NCBI GenBank assembly: GCA_003049485.1 | Contig: PYST01000326.1 | Location: 1 to 43,030 of the forward strand | DNA: 43,030 nucleotides | Direction: 5' to 3' | Origin: Ophioceras dolichostomum | Lineage: Eukaryota; Ascomycota; Sordariomycetes; Magnaporthales; Ophioceraceae | Shown: positions 1-9,615 of the stretch, in pieces | Layout: each line of letters opens with the position of its first letter | Numbering within the stretch: the first letter of the stretch is position 1 | The notes under the pieces: generated by a model | Databases searched by the model: none | The model's input: the letters and a program-made list of their open reading frames with translations, nothing else | Told to the model about the DNA's origin: nothing | Made by a program: the position numbers and the translations under genes

Positions 1-1847
1 CTGGCTGCTTGACCTCTGTGTGGTCTATCCAGATGTTGAGCGATATCAACCTAGGACTGGCAGGTTAGGAGATGGTAGGTCTCGTCCCTCACTGTCTTCG
101 TCGGCTTGCGTACGGCTTCTCTCCCACAGGAGGGTACGAGTTCGGTCCTCCCTTCACACCATCCTGTAGCCCTGTGAGCCCCTTTTCTTTTCCCAAAGAG
201 AAATTAATGCAAAGAAGGCATCCCTCGCCCTGTTCTTTCATCACAAATGTCTTCACTCCTTGAAAACATTTTCTGAGGATCATTTTGGTTGTTTGCGCTC
301 ACCCCGCCGCCCATCCATCCCTCGAGAGACGCCCCACCTGCTCAGACACAGGGCAGGGGGGGTTTCAGGGACTCCCGCTCCTCGGGATCTTCTGGTCGAG
401 AACCGGCCATCAGCTGGACGGGCCTCTGGGGTGCGTTTTACAACCTTTTTAGTCCCTGAGATTCATGCCCTGTGGCTGCGGTGTCCTGTGAGGGAGCCAA
501 GCCGTTTTGGGGAGGAGAAGATTTTAATGCCAGCTCCCGATGATGGCCGTGATATATTGGTCGTCTCGGCTGGTGTTGCCATGCACATTGCCGCCTGGCC
601 GTGTCATACCGCCTTGCAGTTGTGACTTAGATCAACAACGACCACCGTGCTGATGAGGTTCCTCGGTATTGGGATTCAGTGCTGGAGCAGGTATCGTAGG
701 TAGCTGGTGACCACAAGGCCACTTACGCCCCGTCCTCTCTCGAGCGGCCCTGTTGCTTCTGTATAGCCACGCAGTCAGACATATACGCCCAGCCAGACCG
801 ACTGCTGTAGACACATCCGAGAAACGAGAGCTTCCACATACTTGACGCGTAGAAAGGGTTGTTTATTTCGTCGGGAACTTACAGACTACCTGTCGACTGC
901 CTAAGACTACGACCTTATCCACCCATCCCCTCCCCGACTAAAAACACTCAGCCCTCCCTCCCTTGCCGGCTCACACCCCGCCCGCAACAAGCCTCCGGCC
1001 AAGGAACCTGGGAGCTAATACCTACCACGTATATGTACCGGTACTGCGCTGTCCCGCTTTTGTGTCACCGTCAGGAAGGTTCTCTCGCTTCTCTCTTTTT
1101 CCCACACCGCTCACAGGCAATTTGTGTTGTCGCGCCGGCTCTTGGGGGATCTTCGTCAATTTTTTTTTCCCCCTTCCCCTTTTTCTCTCTGTTGTGAAAT
1201 TCCCCTCTCACCTTTTTGCGCCCAACACGGTTGTCACGATATTCTTTGATCCAGCGGCTACCCGGCTCGTAAATATCTCCTGGTGTTCATCCCTCTACCT
1301 ATCTTGCCAATAAATACCAAAATCTGCCCCCCTCCTCTCTTGCTCTTGGTTCTGAGGGGCCAACCAAGTTACTACAAATACAACAAAACAAACCCAGCAC
1401 CACCAGTGGTTACCATCCGCCGCCGCCCGCTCGCCCCCCCTCCTTTTCGATCACACGGACGAAGTCCCTCAACTCGCCAGCATAAGAACAGCCTACTTGG
1501 TCGCCCACCCGCTCGGCTCTCACCCGTCTCGCGCGTCCCGCTACAACCATAAAAAAACAACATCACAGAGGGGGGAGATTCCTGAGAGAGTCTCTCTTTC
1601 TCCAAATCTTTTCGCAGAAGTCGTCGCGAACGAATTTCGACCAATTCTCTCCCTGTTCGCTTCTGTCGCGTCGACTACTATAACAGTCCCGCGACGAAGT
1701 TGGACGGGTATCTTTTTCGGCCAAGCGCAAAAGAGGCGGACAAACGCAGCCTGGCCCAGGTATTCTCCGGTTGAGAAGGCCCTCGCTCCGACTTTCTGGC
1801 GCGCAGATCGTCGCGGGTGAAGGGTATTAATTCGCATTCGAACGCCA
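1..1847. other. Non-coding stretch upstream of the ULD gene
   Basis: I see no convincing gene here. The open frames are short, overlap on both strands and have biased, non-protein-like composition (Pro/Ser/Arg rich). The part from about 900 to 1650 is rich in C and T, as is common for fungal promoters and 5' UTRs. It probably holds the promoter and leader of the gene starting at 1848. Confidence 0.6.
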
Positions 1848-4764
1848 ATGTCGTAAGTCGAGTCTTCCTTCAAGTGTGCATTGTTCAGTGTGCCATTTTC
1901 TCCCTCTATATTTTTCGCCCCTTTATTGCGATTTTCCTGGGAACAATCTTGTCGTTCTTTTTGTTGTGGTGGAGGGATGGACTTGCCTGTGCCGCTTCTG
2001 GTCGCGCACTTTTCAATACTTCACTTGCGTGAAACCTCCAGTCACTCCCTGCTCCTCCCCGCACACTCTGCCGCATTAGGTTGCTCTATCGCGGCGCAAG
2101 CGCAAAACCCATAACTCTTCCAATATCCAATTCATCACTGTTTCTGTTTGCTCGACACTCAGCGCTGACGGACAACCACGACGACTGCAATTGTGCGCAC
2201 GACAGGTACGGCGGAGGAGTACGTGACAGGTCATACGAGCGTACCTCGCATCATCAATTCGACCATTCCGGGGGATCGCAAGAGTCTCTGACGGATTCTT
2301 ACGACGAGGAAATCGACCCAGACGACTCGGCGTCCGCTGAGGAGTACGAGACGCGAGCGCGTCCCGGCGGTGCCACTCGGTCGCACCAGCGTGTTCGTTC
2401 TCGCACTCGCATCCACTACAGCACCCGCCCTGCGGCGCCCTCGGCACCCATGACCGAAGACGGCTCGGACGAGTACATGTATTCCCGGGGCGCCGGTCCC
2501 GCCGGCTACGGGCAACCTGCCCCTCATCCGAGCTACTATGGTGGCGGTGGACGTGGCGGCGGCTTTGCCCCGAGCCACGTCGCGTACGGGCCCGCGCCGG
2601 CTGCTCCAGGCCCTCTAGTATCCCAGTATGGCTATCCCGGCGGCTACAGCGCTGCGGCCGGGAACCCGTTCGCCCCCAACCCACCAACCGCCCACGGCGG
2701 TGGCTTCTTCGACCAGCCTCGGCCGTACGACATGGTGCCGTATCAGTACGGTGCCGGAATGCACGCGCCGCCGCCTAGTTTTGGTGGCATCCCGGCTCAT
2801 ATGCAGAGCTGGATGTATGCCCCACCCCCGCCGCCGACTGTAGCTGAGGTCGCCAAGCCGACAACGCCCGCGCCTCCCCCAGAAAGCCCAGAGATGGAGA
2901 TGATACGCAAGCAGCTGGCGGCCTTCGAGGCCAGGGATGCCGCGGAGAAGGCCAAGGTGGTCGCCGCCGAACGGGAGGCCAAAATAAAACAAGAAGCCGA
3001 GGAGGCCTACGAGCGACGCCTGAAGCAGAGGGAGATCGAGCGGGAGGAGAGGGAGAAGGCGGTCGCGAAGGCCAAGGCCGACGCCGCCCGAGAGACGCTC
3101 GAAAATATGGAGCGACAGCGCCTGGCGGAGGATGAGCGAAAACGGAGAGAAGCCGAGGCCGCTGCTCAGGCAGAAGAAAGGCTCGCGATGAGGATCGCCA
3201 AGGCTGAGGCCGAGGCCAAAGCCAAGATCGAGGCCGAGCAGAAGGCCGCCGAGGAGAAGAGGAAGAAGGACGCCGAAGCGGCAGCCGCGGCAGCGGAGGA
3301 GCTCGCGAGGAAAATCGCCGCCGCCGAGGCCGAAGCCAAGGCCAAGATCGAGGCGGAGCGCAAGGCCGCCGAGGAGAAGAGCAAGAAGGACGCCGAGGCG
3401 GCCGCGGCGGCCGAGGCGATGCTCAAGGCCAAGATCGCCGCGGCCGAGGCGGAGGCGAAGGCAGCGATCGAGAAGGCACAGGCCGCCGCCGAGGAGCAGA
3501 AGAAGAAGGACGCCCTGGCCGCCGCGGCGGCCGAGGCGCTCCTGAAGGCCAAGATCGCCGAGGCGTTCAAAGCCGAGCAGGAGGCGAAGGCGGCGGCGGC
3601 GGCGGCGGCGGCGGCGGAGGCCGAGAAGCTCAAGAAGATCGAGGAGGACGCCAAGATCAAGGCCGAGCAGGAGGCGCGCGCCAAGATCGAGGCCGACCGC
3701 GTCGCGGCGGAGAAGGCGGCCGCGGACGCGGAGGCGGCCAAGAAGGCGGACGAGGCGCTCAAGAAGAAGTACCAGGAGGAGGGGAAGGCGAAGGCGGAGG
3801 AGGCCGCGAAGAAGGCGGACAAGCCGCCCATCAAGTTCAAGGACGCGGTCGGGAGGAAGTTCAGCTTCCCTTACCACCTTTGCCAGACGTGGCAGGTCAG
3901 TAGCATTTTCCCTCTCTCTTTCGAATCGTCCCCCTTATGCAACACCTCTTGTTTCACGTAATTTGATGTGTGTGTGACACCCGACTAATACCACCCCGAA
4001 CGCCTTTGCCTGGCCTTCTATCTGTCTTCACATTACAGGGTATGGAGGAGCTCATCAAGCAAGCCTTCCTGCACGTCGAGGTGATCGGCCCTCACGTGCA
4101 GGAGGGCCACTACGACCTCATCGGCACGAACGGCGAGATCATCCTGCCCTCCATCTGGGAGAAGGTCATCGAGCCCGACGCGTCCATCACGATGCACATG
4201 TGGCCCATGGAGAAGCGGCCCCCTCCCGGCGTGCCGCTGATGCACATGGCCGGGGGCGGCCACGGCGGCCACGGCCACGGCCACAAGAAGGGCGGCCACG
4301 GCGGCGGCGGAGGCGGCGCCGCGCCACCGCGCATGATGCGCGTCGGCCCCGGCGGCATGGGTGGACCCCCGCCCCCGCCGGGGGGCTTCCGACCACCGCC
4401 CGGCATGGGCGGGGGGAGGCCGCCGCCAGGCGGCATGCCGGTCGGGGGGCCGGGCCCGGGCGGTGGTGGCGGCCGAGGCGGCGGCATCCAGGTGATACAG
4501 GCGGACCCGCCGCCGGAGCGCCGGCGCAGCACGAGGCACTCCCAGCCGAAGCCGAACATTTTCGGCGCGCTGTTCGGCGCGCCGAAGCCGGTCAAGTCGT
4601 CGTCGAGCAAGAAGTATGATTACTACCACCACCACCACTACCAACACCAACACCACCAACACTACTACCCTCCTTCGCCCCCACCACCGAGTCCCCCTCC
4701 TGAGATTGGTCTATTCTCCTGCTGCTGCTTGCCGGTGCCTTACCCTGGGAAGCAGAGACGCTAA
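1848..4764 (+). CDS. Coiled-coil protein with fungal ubiquitin-like domain (ULD)
   Basis: Three coding exons fit: 1848-1852, 2206-3895 and 4039-4764 (806 aa). Exon 1 is only ATG-TC, followed by donor gtaagt; joining to acceptor acag at 2205 gives MSYGGGVRDRS in frame. The second intron (3896-4038) is phase 0. Residues 1-225 are Gly/Pro/Tyr-rich and disordered. About 226-540 is a long Ala/Glu/Lys heptad-like coiled coil with repeated KAKIEAE-type units. About 545-622 matches the ubiquitin-like domain found in fungal proteins of this architecture (KFKDAVGRKFSFPYHLC, then EELIKQAFLHV, GHYDLIG, ILPSIWEKVI and MHMWP). The tail is His/Gly/Pro-rich. The molecular function is unknown, although such domains usually mediate protein interaction. 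The C-terminus is uncertain: a possible intron at 4614-4842 would replace the His/Tyr/Pro tail with a short Lys/Ser end. Confidence 0.85.
1853..2205 (+). other. First intron of the ULD gene
   Basis: The donor gtaagt lies directly after ATG-TC, and the acceptor is gacag. The intron is 353 nt, long for this window. Its phase (2) matches the downstream frame exactly. Confidence 0.75.
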
Positions 4765-4876
4765 CTAACCGTTTTCCTGTGTGTGTTTCTTCACCGCTTC
4801 GCGTGTGTTTTTTCCCCACCTGGTCTGAACTTGTTTTTGTAGGAAAAAATCATCATCCAGCTAGTATGTCTCTACG

Positions 4877-4909
4877 CTACTACTACTACTACTGCTACTA
4901 CTACTACGC
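4877..4909 (+). repeat. TAC trinucleotide microsatellite
   Basis: A run of TAC/CTA units with one TGC interruption lies just after the ULD gene, in probable 3' UTR or spacer. Confidence 0.8.
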
Positions 4910-5019
4910 CTCTTCTACGGTTTTCCCTTACGGTTTCCCTTACCTGGGGTTTTTTTCGCCTTTGCCGGGGGGTTTCACCTTTTCCGCGGTCTCTACTCTT
5001 CGATCTCTCTTTGGATATC

Positions 5020-5100
5020 TCTCCTCTCTCCTCGACTCTTTCCTCGACTCTTTCTCTCTCTCTTTCTCTCCCCCCCTCTCTCTCTCTCATACTCTCTCTT
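5020..5100 (+). repeat. CT-rich tract
   Basis: An almost pure pyrimidine stretch made of TCT/CTC units, ending in a run of TCTCTCTC. Confidence 0.8.
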
Positions 5101-5330
5101 CGGTCAAAATTATGTGACGGTCTTCCTCAACTCTCACGGGAATCAGTCTCAACTTTGGGTGAGAACTTTTAGGGCACATCGGGCTTCCCACCTACCTGCC
5201 TAACTACGCACCTACACACCACCACCTACACACCTACGCACGCTCTTCTCCGGAGGTTACCCACTTCACGATCGTCTTTCGAAAAGGTTATCGGAGGAGG
5301 CGGAGACGAAGCAGGAGGAACGATGGTACG

Positions 5331-5356
5331 AAGGAAGGGAGGGAGGGAGGGAGGGA
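5331..5356 (+). repeat. GGGA tandem tetranucleotide
   Basis: Consecutive GAAG then GGGA units on the plus strand. This is a simple-sequence repeat with no gene context. Confidence 0.8.
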
Positions 5357-6438
5357 GCGGGAGGAACCGTCGGGTTGCGAGGATGATGGGTGGGTGGATA
5401 AATGGGTCGGGATGAGATGGACGGAGTCTGGAGGTGGTTCACGAAGGGATGAGGGCACTGGGGAACAGGACATGCCGTTACAGCACAACAGGCAGCCATT
5501 ATGTCCGGGCTGGAGGATGGACTGAAATGGGAGGTCGGACTCTTCTTTGCACACACCCCATTTCTTCTTGGCCTTGATATCTCATTTCCCTTTCTTTCTC
5601 TTTTTGAAAAGGCTTCCCGTTGGATGTTTTCCTCTCTGTTTTCTCTGATGAAATCAGCAAAGCGCCCCCACACCTGCCGGTCTTTTGGTTTTTGTTCATC
5701 ATCATCTTCATATTTTGGCTTTTGATACCTTGCTGCTTGCTTTCGGAGCTTTTTATGCTCCATTCATATTCCCATACATATTTCAGTCCCGGCCTAAGCT
5801 GATCTGATGGCATCCTTGTCCGCTTTCATTACGGACTTGCTGGCCTGCGTGCTACTACCTCTCAATCTTGCAAAGAGATCATGGAGCTAGCGGCTCTACA
5901 GCCCCTCCTGCCTGAGTGTCGGCCCGAGACAGAGAGTAAGGTGGCCCTCCCTTCAACAGACCGTCCGTCCCTCTGCTGTTCATTGTCCGGCCTATGCCTG
6001 TGCGTCTGCCCTCAAATCATCCTTGGACAGACATGGCCTCTTTTCATGCGAAAGCATATCTCTCCTCTTAGCTGTTTGGTTTAGCTTGGCGTCTTCATAG
6101 GAATTCGTGTTCTGTATCCTTTGTCTCGTTTCTGGTTTGTGTGCTTAGCTCAGATAGTTCGCGATAGTGTAACATGCATGGCAAGTACCAACCTCCGCAA
6201 GCTCCTCAGACGATTATTATCTCTTATGTGCCAATGAGAAAGTGAGAGGAAAAGAAGGGTGTATAGTCTATCCACACTCTACTTCCAGATTTCTATGTTG
6301 TGAAAATAAGCTGTGTATCATCATGACCTTGCTTTTCCGTTGAAATACCTTTTAAAAGCTCCCTTTTTTGCGCCTTCTATTTGATATGCTATTATAGTCG
6401 TACAACCCCGTAAACCATTAAAATTCCACTATCTGTTC

Positions 6439-7269
6439 TCATTCATTCTTCATGCCGCCGCTTCTCCTCAGAAGCTGCCGGGCCCTCTCTTCGAAGGCCT
6501 TAATCATCACCCCTGCCACCTCCTCGCCCATCTTAGCGAGGGAGATTTGGTAGAGAGGGTTGAGGAACTGGTACCGGATCGACAGCTCCACGTTCGTCAG
6601 CGGCCGCTGCTGGTTTTGGTGTTGTTGTACATTAGGGGCGACGGTCCATCGGGTGACCAGGCTCTCGAAGATGGTAGAGGCGGCTGTCGACGTGAGCGCC
6701 GCCATTGTCTTCTCCCGCTCCAGGTCTAGTCCCCATTGCTCAGCTTCTTCGGCCGTGATGGACGGCTTGCCCTTCCCGCTCACGGCCTCGACCACCCTGC
6801 CCGGAATGCAGTACAGCCTGCTAGTGTATGACTCCGTCAAGGGGCCCCAGCCGATCGTGAGGTCGCCCATGCTGGGCCAGCGCTGCTGCTGGATGAAGGA
6901 GGGCTTGTCGCCATTGGCTGCTGCGTCTGCCTCGGGTGGCGCGGGCGGCGGCGTCGTCGTCCTCCAGGCCGTCACGCGGCTGTGTTGGCAATATGGCAGG
7001 AACGAGGAGTAGGCGTCCACGTCGGCGATGATGGCGTAGAGCTCGTCTGAGCGGTAGGGAAGCTGGCGCGAGGCGCTGAGGAGGGCGGGACTAGTCGAGC
7101 CACCGGGGGATAGAGATGTCGGGAGGCTGAAGAAGTTGGCGACGTGCTGCTGGCGCTGCGGGCCGGACCGGAACATGTGGTCGATTCGCGGCGTGCACCG
7201 GTTGAAGGAGCGAACTGACGACACCGATGCTCGGCCAAGAGGCCGCACAAACAGGGTTGGAGCTGCCAT
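6439..7269 (-). CDS. COQ10: Coenzyme Q-binding protein COQ10, mitochondrial
   Basis: Single exon, 276 aa. The first ~60 residues are rich in Arg/Ser/Pro with few acids, fitting a mitochondrial presequence (MAAPTLFVRPLGRASVSSVR). From about residue 68 the sequence follows the COQ10/START-like (Bet v1-fold) domain: RQLPYRSDELYAIIADVDAY, SFLPYCQHSRV, MGDLTIGWGPLTESYTS, then NVELSIRYQFLNPLYQ and a C-terminal amphipathic helix ending FEERARQLL. The family binds coenzyme Q in the mitochondrial inner membrane and is needed for efficient respiration and Q biosynthesis. A Pro/Ala/Asn insertion of about 20 residues after SRVTAW lengthens the domain slightly. The gene is divergent from the tRNA methyltransferase, with 440 bp between the two start codons. 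Confidence 0.93.
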   Translation of the reverse strand: MAAPTLFVRPLGRASVSSVRSFNRCTPRIDHMFRSGPQRQQHVANFFSLPTSLSPGGSTSPALLSASRQLPYRSDELYAIIADVDAYSSFLPYCQHSRVTAWRTTTPPPAPPEADAAANGDKPSFIQQQRWPSMGDLTIGWGPLTESYTSRLYCIPGRVVEAVSGKGKPSITAEEAEQWGLDLEREKTMAALTSTAASTIFESLVTRWTVAPNVQQHQNQQRPLTNVELSIRYQFLNPLYQISLAKMGEEVAGVMIKAFEERARQLLRRSGGMKNE

Positions 7270-7709
7270 TGTGCCGGCAGGAGGGCTAGCTGGTGGTAGA
7301 TAGTGGTGCGGAAGGAGGACCAGGACACAAAGACATTGTGATCCGTCCCGGGCGCGAGGTTCACGTATGTAGAAAACGCTGTGGAAAGATTCCCCTAGAT
7401 CGGATGGACCGACTTGACTCCATTTTGAAAAGCCGATAAGATTCCTCGCACTGTACTAGCCACAGTGTGGCTGTCCCGGTTCTTGCTGTGGCTTCACCCC
7501 ATGCGGTGCCCCACGTTGGGGATGAAAATTTATTTTCATGGCTCACATCAAAAATCTTTGCCCGAATCTTCTTTTCCTTTCAGTTCGCTGGTGCATTCGT
7601 GCAAAGTCGGAAGACCTACCCTTTTGCTTCCTTGCTGCCAAATGCCGCTCATCGCAAGGTGACGAGCATCTATTCGCACCTTCTGAGTGCGCTCCCGGCG
7701 ATATATATC
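7270..7709. promoter_or_regulatory. Shared divergent promoter region COQ10 / TRM140
   Basis: The 440 bp between the two start codons has no gene of its own and must carry both promoters. A plus-strand open frame extends upstream from 7467 in phase with the methyltransferase, but its composition is not protein-like. I see no clear TATA box. The 'atatatat' at 7701-7708 is too close to the ATG. Confidence 0.5.
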
Positions 7710-9182
7710 ATGGTTGCCGACGTCGATCTCGCTCAAGCTGAGGCGGCTGAGGCGGCGGAAGAAGGGCCTGTCGCTGTTGCTGTCGCGGTCGTGAATGCTC
7801 CTCCGGCCTCCGAAGTTTCGGACGTGTCACCACCGACGAGTGAGACACCAGCGTCAACAAGGCAGGAGCGGGAGCCATCGTCGTTGTCGTCTGCTGGCGA
7901 CGATGGAGGGGAGGGACAGCCAACGCCTCCACATAGGTCGCATGACCCCCAGTACAACCAGAAGCGGGCAGACCCCTTCCAGTTCGGCTCTAGGTATCTG
8001 AACGAGGATGACGACGTCTTTGAGTTCAACGCTTGGGATCACGTCGAGACCGACGACGCGTACAAGGAGTACGCTCTGCAGCAGTATGCGAAGCAGCGAG
8101 AGTCGCCGGTCTCCGACTTTGATAAACGTGAGTTTCTTCACCGGGCAGTTCCCTGCCTACTCTCGTCAACCTCATCCTTCCTGGCGCACCTGATGATTTC
8201 CCAAAAAATAAGCATAGTTCATCTGATTCTACCTGATGACAACATAACCATCAGTCTTTCGCTCCTATCTGAAACCCGCCAAATCCATTTCTCGAGCTTT
8301 CTAGCCTTCACACGCGTCGCTCTAGGATCCTCCCCGCTAACCTTCAAATCAGACAGGTTCAACTCTGACCCAGCTAAATGGTGGAACTTGTTCTACAAGA
8401 ACAACACAGCCAACTTCTTCAAGGACAGAAAGTGGCTACAGCAGGAGTTTCCTGTGCTAGGGCACTGCGTCCAGGAAGACGCCGGTCCCTTCGTTCTGCT
8501 TGAGATCGGGGCCGGGGCCGGTAACACGGCCTTCCCGATCCTGGCGGAGAACAAGAACCCCCATCTTAGGATCCATGCCTGCGACTTCTCTAGGAGGGCG
8601 GTCGAGGTGATGAGGGGCCACGACAAGTACGGGGAGCTCAACTCGGCGGGGATGATGCATGCAGACGTGTGGGACATCGCCTCAGACGTGCTCCCTCCTG
8701 GTCTGGAGGAGGGCACCGTGGACGTCGCGCTCATGATCTTCATCTTCTCCGCGCTGTCGCCCACGCAGTGGAAGAAGGCCGTCGATAACGTGCACCGCCT
8801 GCTTAAGCCCGGCGGCCAGGTCTGCTTCCGCGACTACGGCAGGGGCGATCTCGCGCAGGTGAGGTTCAGGAAGGGCCGGTACCTGGAGGAGAACTTCTAC
8901 ATCCGCGGCGACGGCACCCGCGTCTACTTCTTTGAGACGGACGAGCTCGCTGGCATATGGAGCCAGGGGGGAGGTAGCGTTTCGGTCGTGGAGAAGAAGA
9001 GCGGTGGTAGAGACGACGAGGTTGAGCAAGAGCAAAACGAGACGGCGGAGGACGACCAGAAGAAGGCGAAGGCGCTTTTCGAGGTCCAGGCGCTTGGGGC
9101 GGACCGGCGACTGCTGGTGAACAGGGCGCGGAAGCTGAAGATGTATCGGTGCTGGCTTCAGGGGAGATTTAAGAAGCTTTGA
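7710..9182 (+). CDS. TRM140: tRNA N3-methylcytidine (m3C32) methyltransferase, Trm140/METTL2 family
   Basis: Two exons, 7710-8127 and 8353-9182, give 415 aa. The intron (donor gtgagt, acceptor atcag) is 225 nt, a multiple of three without stops, so it can look like coding sequence. Splicing restores the family signature SDFDKHRFNSDPAKWW. Other landmarks are FQFGSRYL with FNAWDHVE near the N-terminus, then FYKNNTANFFKDRKWLQQEF, the SAM-binding LLEIGAGAGNTAFPIL, the acidic residue region HACDFSRRAVEV, and RLLKPGGQVCFRDYGRGD. The family methylates cytidine 32 in the anticodon loop of tRNA-Thr/Ser. I chose ATG 7710 because upstream residues are not protein-like. The N-terminus is Ala/Glu-rich. 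No actin-binding extension like that of yeast Abp140 is seen. Confidence 0.93.
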   Translation: MVADVDLAQAEAAEAAEEGPVAVAVAVVNAPPASEVSDVSPPTSETPASTRQEREPSSLSSAGDDGGEGQPTPPHRSHDPQYNQKRADPFQFGSRYLNEDDDVFEFNAWDHVETDDAYKEYALQQYAKQRESPVSDFDKREFLHRAVPCLLSSTSSFLAHLMISQKISIVHLILPDDNITISLSLLSETRQIHFSSFLAFTRVALGSSPLTFKSDRFNSDPAKWWNLFYKNNTANFFKDRKWLQQEFPVLGHCVQEDAGPFVLLEIGAGAGNTAFPILAENKNPHLRIHACDFSRRAVEVMRGHDKYGELNSAGMMHADVWDIASDVLPPGLEEGTVDVALMIFIFSALSPTQWKKAVDNVHRLLKPGGQVCFRDYGRGDLAQVRFRKGRYLEENFYIRGDGTRVYFFETDELAGIWSQGGGSVSVVEKKSGGRDDEVEQEQNETAEDDQKKAKALFEVQALGADRRLLVNRARKLKMYRCWLQGRFKKL

Positions 9183-9615
9183 TTTTGGGCTTTTGATCAC
9201 TGCAATTGGATTCTACAGCAGATGGATGATGGATAGAGATCTTCAGGCGTTCTAGGGCGATGCTTTTTCTGACCAAGGCGTCTATTTTTGCATGATCTTG
9301 ATACCCTCATCTATATCCTCTTTTGATTATTGCCTCGGTGGTCCCCTTCTGTCTGTATTACATGATTGTGATGGACCGTGATGGGCTCTATCGCGGTTCT
9401 TTAGTCCCATCTGCCGTCAAAAATTGCCACCAACTAACCGTGCAGAGCAGAACAGAGCATGAGGCTAAAAAGGAAACATACGCATTGCGCCACAAGCACA
9501 TCCCAGTCGGAAATGCCTCGACTTGGCAATATCTGAGGGTGAGGCTTGGGTCCAGCTTAAGCACCTACCTTAGGTGGGTAGGTGGTACCTCTCAGGTGGG
9601 AAGAGTTGGTACTGA
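9183..9615. other. Intergenic spacer with inverted repeat
   Basis: Convergent 3' ends of the methyltransferase and the phosphatase gene. No gene is seen. A short inverted repeat (cacctacc 9562-9569 / ggtaggtg 9577-9584) sits just past the phosphatase stop. Confidence 0.55.

Larger units (their letters stand above)
4765..6438. other. Intergenic spacer with simple repeats
   Basis: This holds the 3' region of the ULD gene and the convergent 3' end of COQ10. Visible content is a TAC trinucleotide run, a long CT tract and a GGGA run. A few open frames exist on both strands near 5260-5810, but their composition follows the simple repeats and none resembles a protein. Confidence 0.6.

Noticed and set aside
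260..625. 121-codon plus-strand open frame
   Set aside because: Pro/Arg-rich composition typical of GC-rich non-coding DNA, no domain, no supporting splice or promoter pattern.
2615..3877. 420-codon minus-strand open frame opposite the ULD gene
   Set aside because: An antisense shadow of the Ala/Glu/Lys repeats, giving Leu/Arg/Gly strings only.
4877..5360. Repeat-encoded small proteins in the simple-repeat spacer
   Set aside because: The open frames (Tyr runs, Arg/Glu runs) are direct translations of TAC, CT and GGGA repeats.
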